A DNA stretch of 64,000 nt from Lachnospiraceae bacterium (lineage in GTDB: Bacteria > Bacillota > Clostridia > Lachnospirales > Lachnospiraceae): the NCBI GenBank assembly GCA_011959285.1, contig BLLW01000010.1:1-64000 (forward strand). The letters are read 5' to 3'. A program made the translations under genes and the position numbers. Below are positions 34,344 through 44,107 of this stretch, in pieces. The first letter of the stretch is position 1; each line of letters begins with the position of its first letter. The notes under the pieces are model-generated. The model did no database searches. It saw only the letters and a list, made by a program, of their open reading frames with translations, and was not told where the DNA came from.

Positions 34344-34646
34344 TAATTTCATACAAGTGATTGAATTGAAAAGCTGTGATAAGAAGAAGTAGCATGGGGT
34401 GAAGCATACAGAAAGCTGCCGGTTGATGAGAGGCGCATGGGAAGCCACATGTGAATACATCTTTGAGCTTCGCACCAAATAATCTCATGATTTAGTAGGC
34501 TGCGACGGTTCCTGCATCCGTTAACATGCTAGAGTATAAGCCCTGCGGGTCGTACTCGAAGAGGTAGACAGCGCGAGCTGTCTATGAACATTAGGTGGTA
34601 TCACGAGATCTGACTCTCGTCCTATTGAAGGACGGGAGTTTTTTTC
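34344..34646 (+). promoter_or_regulatory. Tyrosine T-box leader with terminator
   Basis: A 300-nt leader before tyrS. The T-box core AGGTGGTATCACGAG is at 34593-34607 (antiterminator, pairs with uncharged tRNA), and a candidate Tyr specifier UAC lies at 34456-34458 in GTGAATACATC on the 3' side of stem I. The terminator at 34613-34646 has an 11-bp stem (ACTCTCGTCCT and its complement with one G-T pair) and seven T. Uncharged tRNA-Tyr should prevent termination and raise tyrS expression. Confidence 0.92.
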
Positions 34647-34738
34647 ATAAGAAATTGTACCCCATGAAAGATAATTGGATGCGCAGCTTCGCTCACGACA
34701 CAAAAGCCGCCCAACGGCAGAAAGAGAGGAAAAATGAA

Positions 34739-35977
34739 ATGCAAACCAACGAAAAAAATTTAGAACAGGAAGTCAACCAGCAGATGCGTATCATCCTAAA
34801 GGGCACCGCGCAGCTGATTGGAGAAGAAGATTTAAGGACAAAACTCGCTCTCTCCATCCGCACAGGAATCCCCCTCACCGTCAAGCTTGGACTCGACCCC
34901 AGCGCCCCGGATATCCATCTGGGACACACAGTCGTCCTCCGCAAGCTGAAACAATTGCAGGACCTAGGTCATCACATCGTCATCATTATCGGCGACTTCA
35001 CAGGACGAATCGGGGATCCCACCGGAAAATCAAAGGGACGCCGCGCACTTTCGGACAGGGAAATCCTCGTCAACGCCCAGACCTATCAGGAGCAGGTCTT
35101 CCGCGTGCTCGACAAAGCCAAAACAGAAATACGCTACAATGGAGAATGGCTGGAGCTTTTAAATTTGGAGGAGATCATCAGGCTTGCCTCCACCACCACC
35201 GTTGCCCGCATGCTGGAGCGGGACGATTTCCAAAACCGCTACACCCACAATACCCCGATTGGTCTGCATGAATTTCTTTACCCACTCATGCAGGCTTACG
35301 ATTCCGTTGCCATAAGTGCAGACCTGGAACTTGGCGGCACCGACCAGACCTTCAATATCCTGATGGGACGCACCTTGCAGAAATCTTTAGGCAAGGTGCC
35401 TCAAGCTGCCCTTTTTATGCCCCTATTAGAAGGTCTTGACGGCGTGGAAAAAATGAGTAAAAGCCTTGGAAACTACATCGGCGTGCAGGAGGACGCAAGC
35501 GTCATGTTCAAAAAAGTAATGGAAGTGCCCGATTCCCTCATTATCCGCTACTTTGAACTTGCAACCGATATCTTGCCCGACGAACTGGATAAAGTAAAAG
35601 CCTCTCTCGCTAACGGCGCCAATCCCAAAGACTGCAAACTGCTCCTTGCCCGCACCATTACTTCCCTCTACCACACGCCCCAAGAAACCGCCGCTGCCGA
35701 AGAGTTCTTCCGCCAGGCTTTTACCAACAGGGAAATCCCCCAAGAAGTCCCCTCTCTTCCCCTCCCGCAAAATATCAACACTTTGCAGGAAACCATCCCT
35801 TTCCTTGTAAAAGGCGGCTACGCCGCAAGCAACAATGAATTCCGCCGCCTGCTCACCCAAGGCGGAATCTCCATAAACGGTCAAAAAACCGCCTCCCTGC
35901 ATACGCCCATTAAAATCGGTGATGTGATAAAAATAGGCAAAAAGACATTTGTCAAATTAGATAGAACCACCGCTTAA
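34739..35977 (+). CDS. tyrS: Tyrosyl-tRNA synthetase
   Basis: A 412-residue class I synthetase that charges tRNA-Tyr. It has the HIGH-like HLGH at 60-63, GDFTGRIGDPTGKSKGR, the KMSKS loop at about 238-242 (KMSKSLGNYIG) and a C-terminal S4-like RNA-binding domain (GGISINGQKTASLHTPIKIGDVIKIGKK). The sequence is of the TyrZ-type clade rather than the TyrS of Bacillus housekeeping type, by motif memory. The ATG at 34739 follows AGAGG; a longer frame runs into the T-box terminator and is not translated sensibly. Confidence 0.95.
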   Translation: MQTNEKNLEQEVNQQMRIILKGTAQLIGEEDLRTKLALSIRTGIPLTVKLGLDPSAPDIHLGHTVVLRKLKQLQDLGHHIVIIIGDFTGRIGDPTGKSKGRRALSDREILVNAQTYQEQVFRVLDKAKTEIRYNGEWLELLNLEEIIRLASTTTVARMLERDDFQNRYTHNTPIGLHEFLYPLMQAYDSVAISADLELGGTDQTFNILMGRTLQKSLGKVPQAALFMPLLEGLDGVEKMSKSLGNYIGVQEDASVMFKKVMEVPDSLIIRYFELATDILPDELDKVKASLANGANPKDCKLLLARTITSLYHTPQETAAAEEFFRQAFTNREIPQEVPSLPLPQNINTLQETIPFLVKGGYAASNNEFRRLLTQGGISINGQKTASLHTPIKIGDVIKIGKKTFVKLDRTTA

Positions 35978-36450
35978 CTTGCGATACTCTCTGGGCGTTG
36001 TATTATAGAAGCGTTTGAACATCTTGGCAAAATTGCTCGGGCTGTCAAACCCGCACAAAGCCGCGATTTCCGTCAAGGTCAGATCTTCTGCGAAATGATG
36101 ATGGATGTAATCTAACATCTTAGTGGTTCTTAAGTGATCCTGATGGAGCCTCTTATCCTCCACCTTGATCTGCGACTCAAATTGTTGATATAGGGAAAAG
36201 CAGATGCGGGACAAATTGTCCCTGACAATAAATTCATACCCCGGCGCATCCGATTCCAGCGCCGCAAAAGCCTCCTCAAAAAGAGCGATCTGCTCTCCAT
36301 GCTCTTTAGCCTTCAGTAAATACCCATCCGGCGAAGCGGCAATCAAAGGCAAAATATATTTCTTTGCAAACACGGAAACTCCAAAGAACCATGTGCTTTT
36401 AATTCCTTAAATGCGCGGTTGACGCTCACACCGCATTTCTGTAATCCCAT
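35957..36450 (-). pseudogene. AraC-family regulator with internal deletion
   Basis: The C-terminal AraC domain is intact (MLDYIHHHFAEDLTLTEIAALCGFDSPSNFAKMFKRFYNTTPREYRK). The start is also recognisable in another frame: from an ATG at 36450, MGLQKCGVSVNRAFKELKAHG then SLEFP, typical N-terminal residues of this AraC group. Between them most of the roughly 120-residue cupin is gone and the frame is lost, with the junction near 36375-36385. The 138-codon C-terminal frame alone has no clear ribosome-binding site. The gene overlaps tyrS convergently by 21 bp and is divergent from the broken MFS gene it presumably controlled. Confidence 0.75.
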
Positions 36451-36588
36451 TTTTATCGCCGCCCTTTTCCGCGTAAGTCGTTTTTGTTATATTATACGTC
36501 CAAAATGGGGTTGCATCAACTCTGATCTTCCTGTATTCTATTTGCAATACGGCATTTTTACGCATTCTATGCAAAGGAGGAACGTCAA

Positions 36589-37761
36589 GTGTTTCAGTTA
36601 TTATTGGCTATCATTTATCTTGCATTTATCAGTCTGGGGCTTCCCGACTCTCTCTTAGGCTCCGCATGGCCTGTCATGTACCAGGAACTGCATGTGCCTG
36701 TTTCTTATGCCGGAGGCATCTCCATGATCATTGCCTTCGGGACGATTATCTCCAGCCTTTTAAGCGACCGGCTCACCAGAAGGTTTGGAACTGGTCTCGT
36801 CACCGCCGGCAGTGTGTTCATGACCGCCGCTGCTCTTTTTGGTTTTTCCATAAGCCACTCCTTTCTGGCGTTATGTATCTGGGCAGTTCCCTACGGTCTC
36901 GGCGCTGGCAGCGTGGATGCTTCCCTGAATAATTATGTAGCCCTCCACTATGAGAGCAGGCATATGAGCTGGCTCCATTGCATGTGGGGTGTGGGCGCAT
37001 CCCTGGGACCTTACATCATGGGCTTTGCCCTGACCGGAGGAAAAGGCTGGAATATGGGGTACCGCTATATTGCTATTTTGCAAATAATATTGACTGTTAT
37101 TTTAATATTCAGCCTTCCACTTTGAAAAAAGCGTCCGGATCAAATATTAAATTCTGATTCAACATCAGATATTGTCTCTGACAGACCCCTTTCTCTGCGC
37201 GAAATTATAGGGATTCCGGGAGCAAAGGAAGTTATGATTACCTTTTTCTGCTATTGTGCCCTGGAGCAGACAGCCGGCTTGTGGATCAGCAGCTACCTTG
37301 TCCTCCGCAGGAACCTCCCCACTCAGACAGCCGCCTCCTTTGCCGGATGGTTCTATATCGGAATCACCATCGGCAGAGCCTTAAGCGGTTTCCTCACCAT
37401 GAAGCTGAACGATACGCAGATGATCCGCTTAGGACAAATCATCATCCTCTCCGGCTGCCTTACCTTACTATTGCCTTTAGGCAGCCAGATTTCCTTTATT
37501 GGGTTGATTTTGATTGGTTTAGGATGTGCACCCATCTATCCTTGTATCATCCATTCCACCCCGGCACATTTCGGTGCCGATAAATCCCAGGCTGTCATCG
37601 GTGTCCAGATGGCTTCTGCTTATGTCGGCACCTGCCTGATGCCTCCCCTGTTCGGTCTTATTGCAAATCATATCAGCATTACCCTATTTCCAATCTACTT
37701 ATTGCTGATCCTGATTATAATGTTCATCATGCACGAAATGCTGCTGAAAAAATGTATATAA
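36589..37761 (+). pseudogene. MFS transporter interrupted by one in-frame TGA
   Basis: A single 390-codon reading frame (GTG start, AGGAGG 8 nt upstream) encodes a twelve-helix major facilitator, interrupted only by TGA at 37123-37125. The preceding sequence ends IFSLPL and the next residues are KKRPDQIL, where homologues read LPLWKKR, so a TGG-to-TGA change is the simplest cause. Both halves keep normal MFS sequence (GSVFMTAAALFGFSIS; IILSGCLTLLLPLGSQISFIGLILIGLGCAPIYPC). An internal ATG at 37234 could start the second half without a good ribosome-binding site. Confidence 0.85.
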
Positions 37762-37769
37762 AAGTCTCC

Positions 37770-37813
37770 AAAAATCCCGCCTTTACAAGCAAATGATAAA
37801 GGCGGGATTTTTA
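37770..37813. terminator. Bidirectional terminator between MFS and MerR genes
   Basis: A near-perfect stem AAAAATCCCGCCTTTA and its complement around an 11-nt loop, with A- and T-runs on both sides, between convergent genes. Confidence 0.9.
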
Positions 37814-37826
37814 AAGAATATACGCA

Positions 37827-38663
37827 CTACTTCTCGCGAAACGTCCACACAAAAAATGGTACCAGCGCCACCGCAGGAATCAGACACAGCCATAGGCGCT
37901 GCCCTGTAGGCACTCTTGTAAGGACGATAAACCAAACCAGTACAATCGCCAGCATATTGGCGGAAATGATTTTGAAGATTTTTCTTCTTTTCTGGGAAAT
38001 GCTGCCGTCCTCCACCGTCTCTGGATGGGTCATGCTGCAATATACCACCGCCCCGAACCGTCCTATGACTCGCTCCGCAGTGTACTCCACCCCATTGATT
38101 TCAAAGACCGGATACATCCCTTCCTTCGTGATGACGAGATGCAGCTTATTTTCCTCCGCATACGCCAAAAGCGCATCTGTAAATTCACGGGGATTCATGA
38201 CCATCGTATCCGGTCTGAATGTGAATTTCCGCATCCCCTCCTCCTTCTTCACCCGCTTGTAATCATTTAGAATCGACATAAAGATTCCTCCCTTCTCTTC
38301 CATCTTATCCATTTTCAGAAGCACATCCTCTACGTCCAGTGTTTCAAGCTGCGTATGGCACAGTTCCACACAGATACTGATACAGGATTCCAGCTCGCTC
38401 CTCTTTTCCAAAAGACCGTCCAGATGCATTTGGATTGCCACGTCAAAAGCGATCTCCTCATCCATAATCCTGCGAATATCCTCTATGGGCATATCCAGCT
38501 TCCGAAGCATTTTAATAGTCATGAGTTTCCTTACATCTTCCTGATGATACTCCCGATACTGATTGACTTCGTTTCTCGATGGATGAATCAATCCCTTCTT
38601 TTCATAGAAACGGATATTCTGTTTGGTGATTCCCGTCATGCCTTCCAGTTCATTGATATTCAC
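37827..38663 (-). CDS. Membrane-anchored MerR-family regulator
   Basis: A 278-residue protein. Residues 1-70 are a MerR DNA-binding domain (LEGMTGITKQNIRFYEKKGLIHPSRNEVNQYREY) followed by the long dimerisation helix. The middle part (FRPDTMVMNPREFTDALLAYAEENKLHLVITKEGMYPVFEINGVEY) is an unassigned domain. The C-terminal 50 residues hold two hydrophobic segments (ANMLAIVLVWFIVLTRV and LWLCLIPAVALVPFFVW), so it is probably held at the membrane, unusual for MerR proteins. It has its own 19-bp-spacer promoter upstream. Target genes beyond itself are not evident. Confidence 0.82.
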   Translation of the reverse strand: MNINELEGMTGITKQNIRFYEKKGLIHPSRNEVNQYREYHQEDVRKLMTIKMLRKLDMPIEDIRRIMDEEIAFDVAIQMHLDGLLEKRSELESCISICVELCHTQLETLDVEDVLLKMDKMEEKGGIFMSILNDYKRVKKEEGMRKFTFRPDTMVMNPREFTDALLAYAEENKLHLVITKEGMYPVFEINGVEYTAERVIGRFGAVVYCSMTHPETVEDGSISQKRRKIFKIISANMLAIVLVWFIVLTRVPTGQRLWLCLIPAVALVPFFVWTFREK

Positions 38664-38692
38664 TGCTTAATCCTCCTTGCTTCTATAGGCAG

Positions 38693-38723
38693 AGTATAAG
38701 GGTTATAGTTGGTATAAGGTCAA
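38693..38723 (-). promoter_or_regulatory. MerR-type promoter with 19-bp spacer
   Basis: On the minus strand TTGACC and TATACT are 19 bp apart, the lengthened spacer that MerR activators untwist; the spacer has an imperfect dyad CCTTATACCAACTATAA. It lies 30 bp before the MerR start, so autoregulation is likely. Confidence 0.75.
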
Positions 38724-38781
38724 GAAATATTTTAATATTTTTATTTTTGCAGTTATAACCGCGAAAATTAATAAATAATTA

Positions 38782-38810
38782 TTGTTATGCAGTTATAAAT
38801 GAATTATAAT
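38782..38810 (+). promoter_or_regulatory. Promoter of the DUF4143 ATPase gene
   Basis: TTGTTA and TATAAT with a 17-bp spacer, 35 bp before the ATG. A 10-bp direct repeat GCAGTTATAA occurs at 38749-38758 and again at 38789-38798 inside the spacer. Confidence 0.65.
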
Positions 38811-38844
38811 GTACCTATACTACTTTAAGAGGTGATTAGCCAAA

Positions 38845-40059
38845 ATGATTAAACGCGAAATGTATATGAAACAGATTCGTCCTTTTATGAATAACGATCT
38901 GGTCAAAGTACTGACCGGAATACGCCGCTCGGGCAAATCCGTTATGCTGGATTTGATTAAACAAGAACTACTTTCTTCCGGCATTTCCGATTCCCAGTTT
39001 CTTACAATCAATTTTGAAACAATGTCTAACGCCAGATATTGCACAGCCCAATCTCTCCACGACCGAATCGAAGAATTTTTTTCATCCGCGGAAGGCAGGA
39101 CATATCTTTTTTTTGACGAAATACAGGAAGTTAAAGACTGGGAACGCTGCATCAATTCCTGCCGCACAGAGTATGATTGTGATATCTACATCACCGGTTC
39201 AAATGCAAAACTGCTTTCCGGCGAACTGGCAACCTATCTTGCCGGACGTTATGTGGAATTTGTCATTTACCCCTTTTCTTTTACAGAATTTTTGGAAGTA
39301 AGCAGGTTAAGAGAACCCTCCATTGATGTTTCTCTTGCTTTCCGCAATTACATTTTGACCGGCGGGATGCCTTTTCTCGCAAATCTGCTCGGCAATTCAG
39401 ATGCTTGTACACAATATCTAAAGGATATCTATAATTCCGTCGTCCTAAAAGACGTAGTCAGGCGCAACAGCATCCGTGACGTGGGCCTATTGGAACGGAC
39501 CATTACTTATATGCTGGCAAATGTCGGTCATTCTTTCAGCGCCAACAGTCTAAGCAAATATTTTAAAAGTGAAAACCGCTCCATATCACACGAGACAATT
39601 CTGAATTATATAAAAGCATGCACGGATGCGTTTCTTTTCTATAAAATAAGCAGAGAAGACCTTATCGGTAAAAAAATTCTCTCCGTCAATGAAAAATATT
39701 ATGTTGCCGACCATGGACTGCGTGAAGCCGTCTACGGGTCCAACAATCGCGATATGGATCAGATTCTTGAAAATATCGTCTGCTTGGAATTGCTCCGCCG
39801 GGGCTACCATGTATCCGTAGGCAAAACAAATACAAAAGAAATTGATTTTGTATCGGTTAAAAACGGACAGCGGCTGTATATTCAGGTTTCCTATCTGCTC
39901 GCCAGCGAAGAAACCATAGAACGCGAGTTTGGCGCCTACAAAAATATAGCAGATAATTACCCCAAATATGTACTCTCCATGGATGAGTTTGACATGAGCC
40001 GAAATGGCATCAAACATTTCCATGTCCGCGATTTTCTTTTGATGAAGGAATGGAATTGA
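38845..40059 (+). CDS. AAA-family ATPase with DUF4143 domain
   Basis: A 404-residue cytoplasmic ATPase of the AAA_14/DUF4143 family. Walker A TGIRRSGKSVM (about 24-34), Walker B YLFFDEIQEVKDW (about 90), then ITGSNAKLLSGELATYLAGRYVEFVIYPFSFTEFL, the family hallmark, and the C-terminal DUF4143 part with a nuclease-like strand pattern (EIDFVSVKNGQRLYIQVSY). Biological role of the family is unknown. Single gene with own promoter; the start codon follows GAGGTG at a long 11-nt spacing. Confidence 0.9.
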   Translation: MIKREMYMKQIRPFMNNDLVKVLTGIRRSGKSVMLDLIKQELLSSGISDSQFLTINFETMSNARYCTAQSLHDRIEEFFSSAEGRTYLFFDEIQEVKDWERCINSCRTEYDCDIYITGSNAKLLSGELATYLAGRYVEFVIYPFSFTEFLEVSRLREPSIDVSLAFRNYILTGGMPFLANLLGNSDACTQYLKDIYNSVVLKDVVRRNSIRDVGLLERTITYMLANVGHSFSANSLSKYFKSENRSISHETILNYIKACTDAFLFYKISREDLIGKKILSVNEKYYVADHGLREAVYGSNNRDMDQILENIVCLELLRRGYHVSVGKTNTKEIDFVSVKNGQRLYIQVSYLLASEETIEREFGAYKNIADNYPKYVLSMDEFDMSRNGIKHFHVRDFLLMKEWN

Positions 40060-40132
40060 TGTCATAAGCGCACTTCATCATTTGGCGGCAAAGGAAGGAC
40101 CTTTGCCGCCAAATCTCCAGCCCCCAATTTTC

Positions 40133-40606
40133 TTAGCAAAATACAATGATTCTTGAAGGCGTCGTCTGGGGCGGAATGCTTCTCGTAGTAACACTGTAGT
40201 AGACAAGCAAGGTCTGGTTCGCCGGATTGCAGTCAAACCGCTGTCCATTCGACGTTCTTACCATCGTATTCCCCGCAATATTCAGCTGCAAAGAGCGGTC
40301 CGCAGCCAATAGATTCCGGTCAAAATGATTCAGCATCACCTGCTCATTCCTGCCGATTACCGTGACCAGCTGTGCCCGGTACTGAGGCGGAAAAATTAAA
40401 GGCATAGGCAGGGAAGCATCATAAAACGCTGCAATCCGCATTCCCACCCGAAGCTGTATATCATCGATTACCTGCGTCTGTGCACCTACCACAAAGTTCA
40501 CGATTCCGTCATCGGAACGCATCATCACCATTTGGCTACAGCAATCATTTCCTCTGGTAATATTTACAATAACACCCGTTACAGGGACAAAATCTTTATA
40601 CGACAT
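40133..40606 (-). CDS. Conserved hypothetical protein, possible spore/coat-associated
   Basis: A 157-residue protein without signal peptide or helices, rich in strands and Asn/Gln/Arg: YKDFVPVTGVIVNITRGN, GIVNFVVGAQTQVIDD, PQYRAQLVTVIGRN. I do not recognise a domain; an OB-like barrel is possible. The ATG at 40606 has AAAGGTAG upstream; a longer frame would overlap the YyaL gene. It ends a unit with YyaL. A coat/spore link is only suggested by the nearby ferritin-like gene. Confidence 0.65.
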   Translation of the reverse strand: MSYKDFVPVTGVIVNITRGNDCCSQMVMMRSDDGIVNFVVGAQTQVIDDIQLRVGMRIAAFYDASLPMPLIFPPQYRAQLVTVIGRNEQVMLNHFDRNLLAADRSLQLNIAGNTMVRTSNGQRFDCNPANQTLLVYYSVTTRSIPPQTTPSRIIVFC

Positions 40607-40628
40607 AAATCTACCTTTTTTATTTAAA

Positions 40629-42581
40629 TTATGCTTCCGAATCAAAGGGGTTCCTGGTAGAAGGCGGAAGACAGGTATGATCTTTGCAGATATAGTAAGT
40701 CGTCTTTCCATCGATCCTTTTATATTCCTTTGTCTCCCTCAAAAGAATCCTCACATCCGCATAAAGCGGCAGTTTCCTTCTGATTTCCGTTTCCTCCTCC
40801 TGTTCTGACAGAACAACCGTTATTTTTTGTGGCGGATTCAAATAAAACAGCAGGGAAGTTAAGAACATGCAATGTCCTGCGGGGTAAGCGCCTGCTTCCC
40901 CCGATAAGAAGGCAAGTTGTCCCTTTGCCAGACGCTCATACGCTTGATCATCCAAAATCTGAAAAAGGCGCACCAGGCAATATGCCATCACCGAATTTCC
41001 GCTGGGCAGGGCGCCGTCGTAAGTTTCCTTAGGCTTCATGATCAGGCTGTCATTTCCCTCGCCATACAAGAAATATCCGCCTCCGGCTTCATCCGCGAAC
41101 TGCCTTCCGGCTTCCTTACAAATCTGCTCCGCCCGATTCAAATAAGCCTCTTCTAAAGTGGCTTCATATAGGCTGATAAGCGCCGCCGCATAGTAGGCAT
41201 ACTCGTCCAAAAAACCTTTCACAAAGCGTATATGGTTCCTGAAACTTACATAAAGGGTATTGCCATATGCAAGGCTTTTCTCCACGAACTGCTGCGCCTG
41301 CTTCGCCGCCTTTAAGTAATCCTCTTTACCTGTGGCACGGTAAAGCAGCGACAGAGCACAAATCGTAAGGCTGTTCCAGGAAGTCAGAATCTTGTCGTCC
41401 ATATGAAGCCTGTAGTGCGTTTTCCGATAGGAATACATCAGTTCTTTTTCCCCCTCGAAGGAATCGGACAACGCATTTCCATTCAATAGGTTGGGAATAT
41501 TCCTGCCCTCAAAATTTCCTCTTTCTGTTATGCCGAAATGCTTGCAGAACCGCTCTCCCCGTTCTTTCCCCAAAAGCTTTAGCACATCCTCATACCGCCA
41601 GGTATAAAATCTGCCTTCCTCTCCGCCGCTGTCCGCATCCTGGGCAGAGTAAAACGCTCCCTCCTTATCCCGCAGATCGCGCAGAATATATGCTGCAGTC
41701 TTTTCCGCCGTATCCAGAAACCCTGCATCCCCTGAAATCTTATATGCTGCCGTATATGCCATGATTAGCAAGGCATTATCATATAACATCTTTTCAAAAT
41801 GAGGAATCAGAAAATACTTATCCGTAGAATATCTGGAAAAGCCAAAGCCAATGTGATCAAAGATACCGCCCCGGCGCATCATTTCAAGGGTATGGGATGC
41901 CATAAAAAAGGTATTCTTTTCCCCACGCGCCTGTGCATAGAGCATCAGAAATAAAAGGTTATGCGGCGAAGGAAACTTAGGCGCGCCGCCGAAGCCGCCG
42001 TGTTTTTTATCAAAATTACGAGCAAAGAGCTTTGACGCCGCGTCCGGCAGCGACGTATCTATATGTTCACAGAAACTGCCGTCTTCTGCCCAGACATGGG
42101 TAAGAATACGTTCCGCCGACAAAATCAGTTCTTCTTTATTGCTTTTCCATTGCTCTGCAATCACAGTTAGCAGATCATGCATCCCTGCCATGCCCCTAGA
42201 GGATATAGGCGGAAAATACGTACCCGCAAAAAAAGGCTTTTGATCCGGCGTCATGAAAATGCTCATAGGCCATCCGCCGTTTCCCGTCAGTGCCTGACAG
42301 ACGGACATATAAACGCTGTCGATATCCGGACGCTCCTCCCTGTCAACCTTGATTGATACAAAGTTCTTGTTCAGGATTTCTGCGATTTCCAGATTTTCAA
42401 AACTTTCCTGCTCCATCACATGGCACCAATGACAGGTGCTGTAACCAATACTTAAGAAAACAGGCTTGTTCTCCGCCTTCGCCTTTACAAAGGCTTCCTC
42501 TCCCCAGGGATACCAATCCACCGGATTTTCTGCATGCTGTAAAAGATAGGGGCTGCTCTGATCCTTTAAATGATTACTCAT
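40629..42581 (-). CDS. YyaL/DUF255 thioredoxin-domain protein
   Basis: A 650-residue protein of the spermatogenesis-associated 20/YyaL family. N-terminal thioredoxin-like domain with STCHWCHVM (Cys50, Cys53) and an (alpha/alpha)6-barrel from about 200 on ([46 protein letters not shown]). Members resemble N-acylglucosamine epimerase-like enzymes fused to thioredoxin; the exact reaction is not established. AAGGAAGG precedes the ATG. Followed after 22 bp by the hypothetical gene. Confidence 0.92.
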   Translation of the reverse strand: MSNHLKDQSSPYLLQHAENPVDWYPWGEEAFVKAKAENKPVFLSIGYSTCHWCHVMEQESFENLEIAEILNKNFVSIKVDREERPDIDSVYMSVCQALTGNGGWPMSIFMTPDQKPFFAGTYFPPISSRGMAGMHDLLTVIAEQWKSNKEELILSAERILTHVWAEDGSFCEHIDTSLPDAASKLFARNFDKKHGGFGGAPKFPSPHNLLFLMLYAQARGEKNTFFMASHTLEMMRRGGIFDHIGFGFSRYSTDKYFLIPHFEKMLYDNALLIMAYTAAYKISGDAGFLDTAEKTAAYILRDLRDKEGAFYSAQDADSGGEEGRFYTWRYEDVLKLLGKERGERFCKHFGITERGNFEGRNIPNLLNGNALSDSFEGEKELMYSYRKTHYRLHMDDKILTSWNSLTICALSLLYRATGKEDYLKAAKQAQQFVEKSLAYGNTLYVSFRNHIRFVKGFLDEYAYYAAALISLYEATLEEAYLNRAEQICKEAGRQFADEAGGGYFLYGEGNDSLIMKPKETYDGALPSGNSVMAYCLVRLFQILDDQAYERLAKGQLAFLSGEAGAYPAGHCMFLTSLLFYLNPPQKITVVLSEQEEETEIRRKLPLYADVRILLRETKEYKRIDGKTTYYICKDHTCLPPSTRNPFDSEA

Positions 42582-42661
42582 AAATACCTTCCTTTCTTAT
42601 CATTTGTATTTTGTGTAATCATTTATAAATTATGCAGTTTTCTCGGTAGCACACTGCAGCG

Positions 42662-43213
42662 CTACTGCAGTTCCTCCATCATCATCTGAAGCAGCATTAT
42701 GTGATACTCCTCATCTTTTATGATCCTTACAAGCACTGCATTGACATAAGGGTCATTAATCATATTGATATGCATCTGATATTGATTGATGGCATCTCTC
42801 TCAGCTTCTATGTCTGCAAGCAGCATCTTTTTCACGTTTTCAGGGATTGTCAGATATTCCGGGGTCCACATCCTGGCCCTTCCGTTCTGCTGCCTCGCCA
42901 CAAAATCAACATTGCCGCCGAGCAGGTAAATCAACTCACCGAGCTTTTGCAGATGCATCATCTCCGCCATGGCGATTCCCAGAATCGTCTTTGCCATCCC
43001 GCATCTGTCACAGGACAAACGATTTTCATTGTTGATATACTGAGTGGTTGCAGAAAGTTCTGACACCGCCCCACAGTAATCATTGCTCAGCAGATTTGCA
43101 TAAACCGGATTTCTGCCTGCGACCTGAATCGGTGGATATGGCAGATCCACCATGACCGGCTTTACCCCTGCAAAACTGCAGGTGTTGACAAGGATGTTCT
43201 CTCTTTCTTCCAT
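42662..43213 (-). CDS. Ferritin-like protein (CotJC-like)
   Basis: A 183-residue four-helix-bundle protein. ELSATTQYINNE, AEMMHLQKLGELIYLLGG and EAERDAINQYQMHINMI, then KDEEYHIMLLQMMMEEL supply the E-x-x-H and E-x-x-x pattern of a di-metal site like that of manganese catalase-type and CotJC coat proteins. N-terminal 40 residues are Pro-rich (VMVDLPYPPIQVAGRNPVYA). The CotJC-like N-terminus suggests a spore or stress role. AGGAG precedes the ATG. Single gene. Confidence 0.8.
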   Translation of the reverse strand: MEERENILVNTCSFAGVKPVMVDLPYPPIQVAGRNPVYANLLSNDYCGAVSELSATTQYINNENRLSCDRCGMAKTILGIAMAEMMHLQKLGELIYLLGGNVDFVARQQNGRARMWTPEYLTIPENVKKMLLADIEAERDAINQYQMHINMINDPYVNAVLVRIIKDEEYHIMLLQMMMEELQ

Positions 43214-43282
43214 TTACAGTTTCTCCTATACCATCTTTCTATAAATAGTATATGGCAACTTTTCTGTAATGTACCGCTTGCG

Positions 43283-44107
43283 CTATGAGAGGGTGATTTC
43301 ATCCCCGCTGTGCACATAGAGAAGCTGCTCGCCCATACATTCCTTCATAATCTGATAAGGCAGCTCTCCTGTGCAATGTCCTGTATAATATTTTGTTTCC
43401 GTTTGTTTCAGTTCCTTGGCGATTTCCTTGATAACAGTCAAATCTTCTTCAGTATAATCTGATTTTTTTCTCATATGGAATCCGCTGATGACCGCATCAG
43501 GTTCTGCTCCGTATATTTCACAATACTTTTCGAGAATATTCAAGATTCCGTTATGGGCACACCCCGAAATCAATATCTTCTTCCCATTCTCCTCCACCAC
43601 AAGATATTGCTCGTGCACAAACTCATCCTGAATAAATTTCCCCTCTCTGTTAATCTTCAATTCCCGGTTTCCTGCAGGCCACAGTCTTCTTCCCGTCACG
43701 CCGCTAAAAAGAAAGAGCTCCTCATCGATTCTCTTATCCCCCTCAATCAGCTTAAGCTGCGGAAGCTCCATAATCCTTCTGTCAATTCCGATATATCTTT
43801 CCATCGCATCGTTTTTGTGATAGTACGCTTCCCCTGCCGTGCTCTGCATGAAGATCAAAGCGCTGGGATTCCTGTCTGCAAATGCCAGGATCCCCCCTGC
43901 ATGGTCATAGTGCCCATGGCTTAAAAATACCATCTCCACTTGGCGCAGATCCACACCCAGCTTTTCAGCATTTAAAAGAAACAACTCCGTAGCCCCGGTA
44001 TCTACAAGGATTTTATGCTTTAAAGTCTCCACATAAAAGCTGAGCCCGTGCTCAAACCCGCAGCAGCTGCTGCCCTGCGTATTTTCAACCAGATTAATGA
44101 TTTTCAT
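43283..44107 (-). CDS. MBL-fold metallo-hydrolase
   Basis: A 274-residue metallo-beta-lactamase fold hydrolase. The metal motif LSHGHYDHAGG has His64, His66, Asp68, His69; a further His in SGCAHNGI and another in YTGHCTGE complete the site. The class (cPNPPase-like, 7,8-dihydropterin-6-yl-methyl synthase related) occurs in anaerobes. ATG at 44107 follows GGAG and overlaps the end of the YbaK gene by 14 bp; the two are one unit. Confidence 0.88.
   Translation of the reverse strand: MKIINLVENTQGSSCCGFEHGLSFYVETLKHKILVDTGATELFLLNAEKLGVDLRQVEMVFLSHGHYDHAGGILAFADRNPSALIFMQSTAGEAYYHKNDAMERYIGIDRRIMELPQLKLIEGDKRIDEELFLFSGVTGRRLWPAGNRELKINREGKFIQDEFVHEQYLVVEENGKKILISGCAHNGILNILEKYCEIYGAEPDAVISGFHMRKKSDYTEEDLTVIKEIAKELKQTETKYYTGHCTGELPYQIMKECMGEQLLYVHSGDEITLS

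Noticed and set aside
37123..37125. Selenocysteine or programmed read-through at the MFS TGA
   Set aside because: Homologues place Trp here and I see no downstream SECIS-like hairpin; a nonsense mutation is simpler.
42612..42660. GTAGC/GCTAC and CTGCAG repeats after the ferritin gene as a terminator
   Set aside because: Stems are only 5-6 bp, mutually exclusive, and without a T-run.
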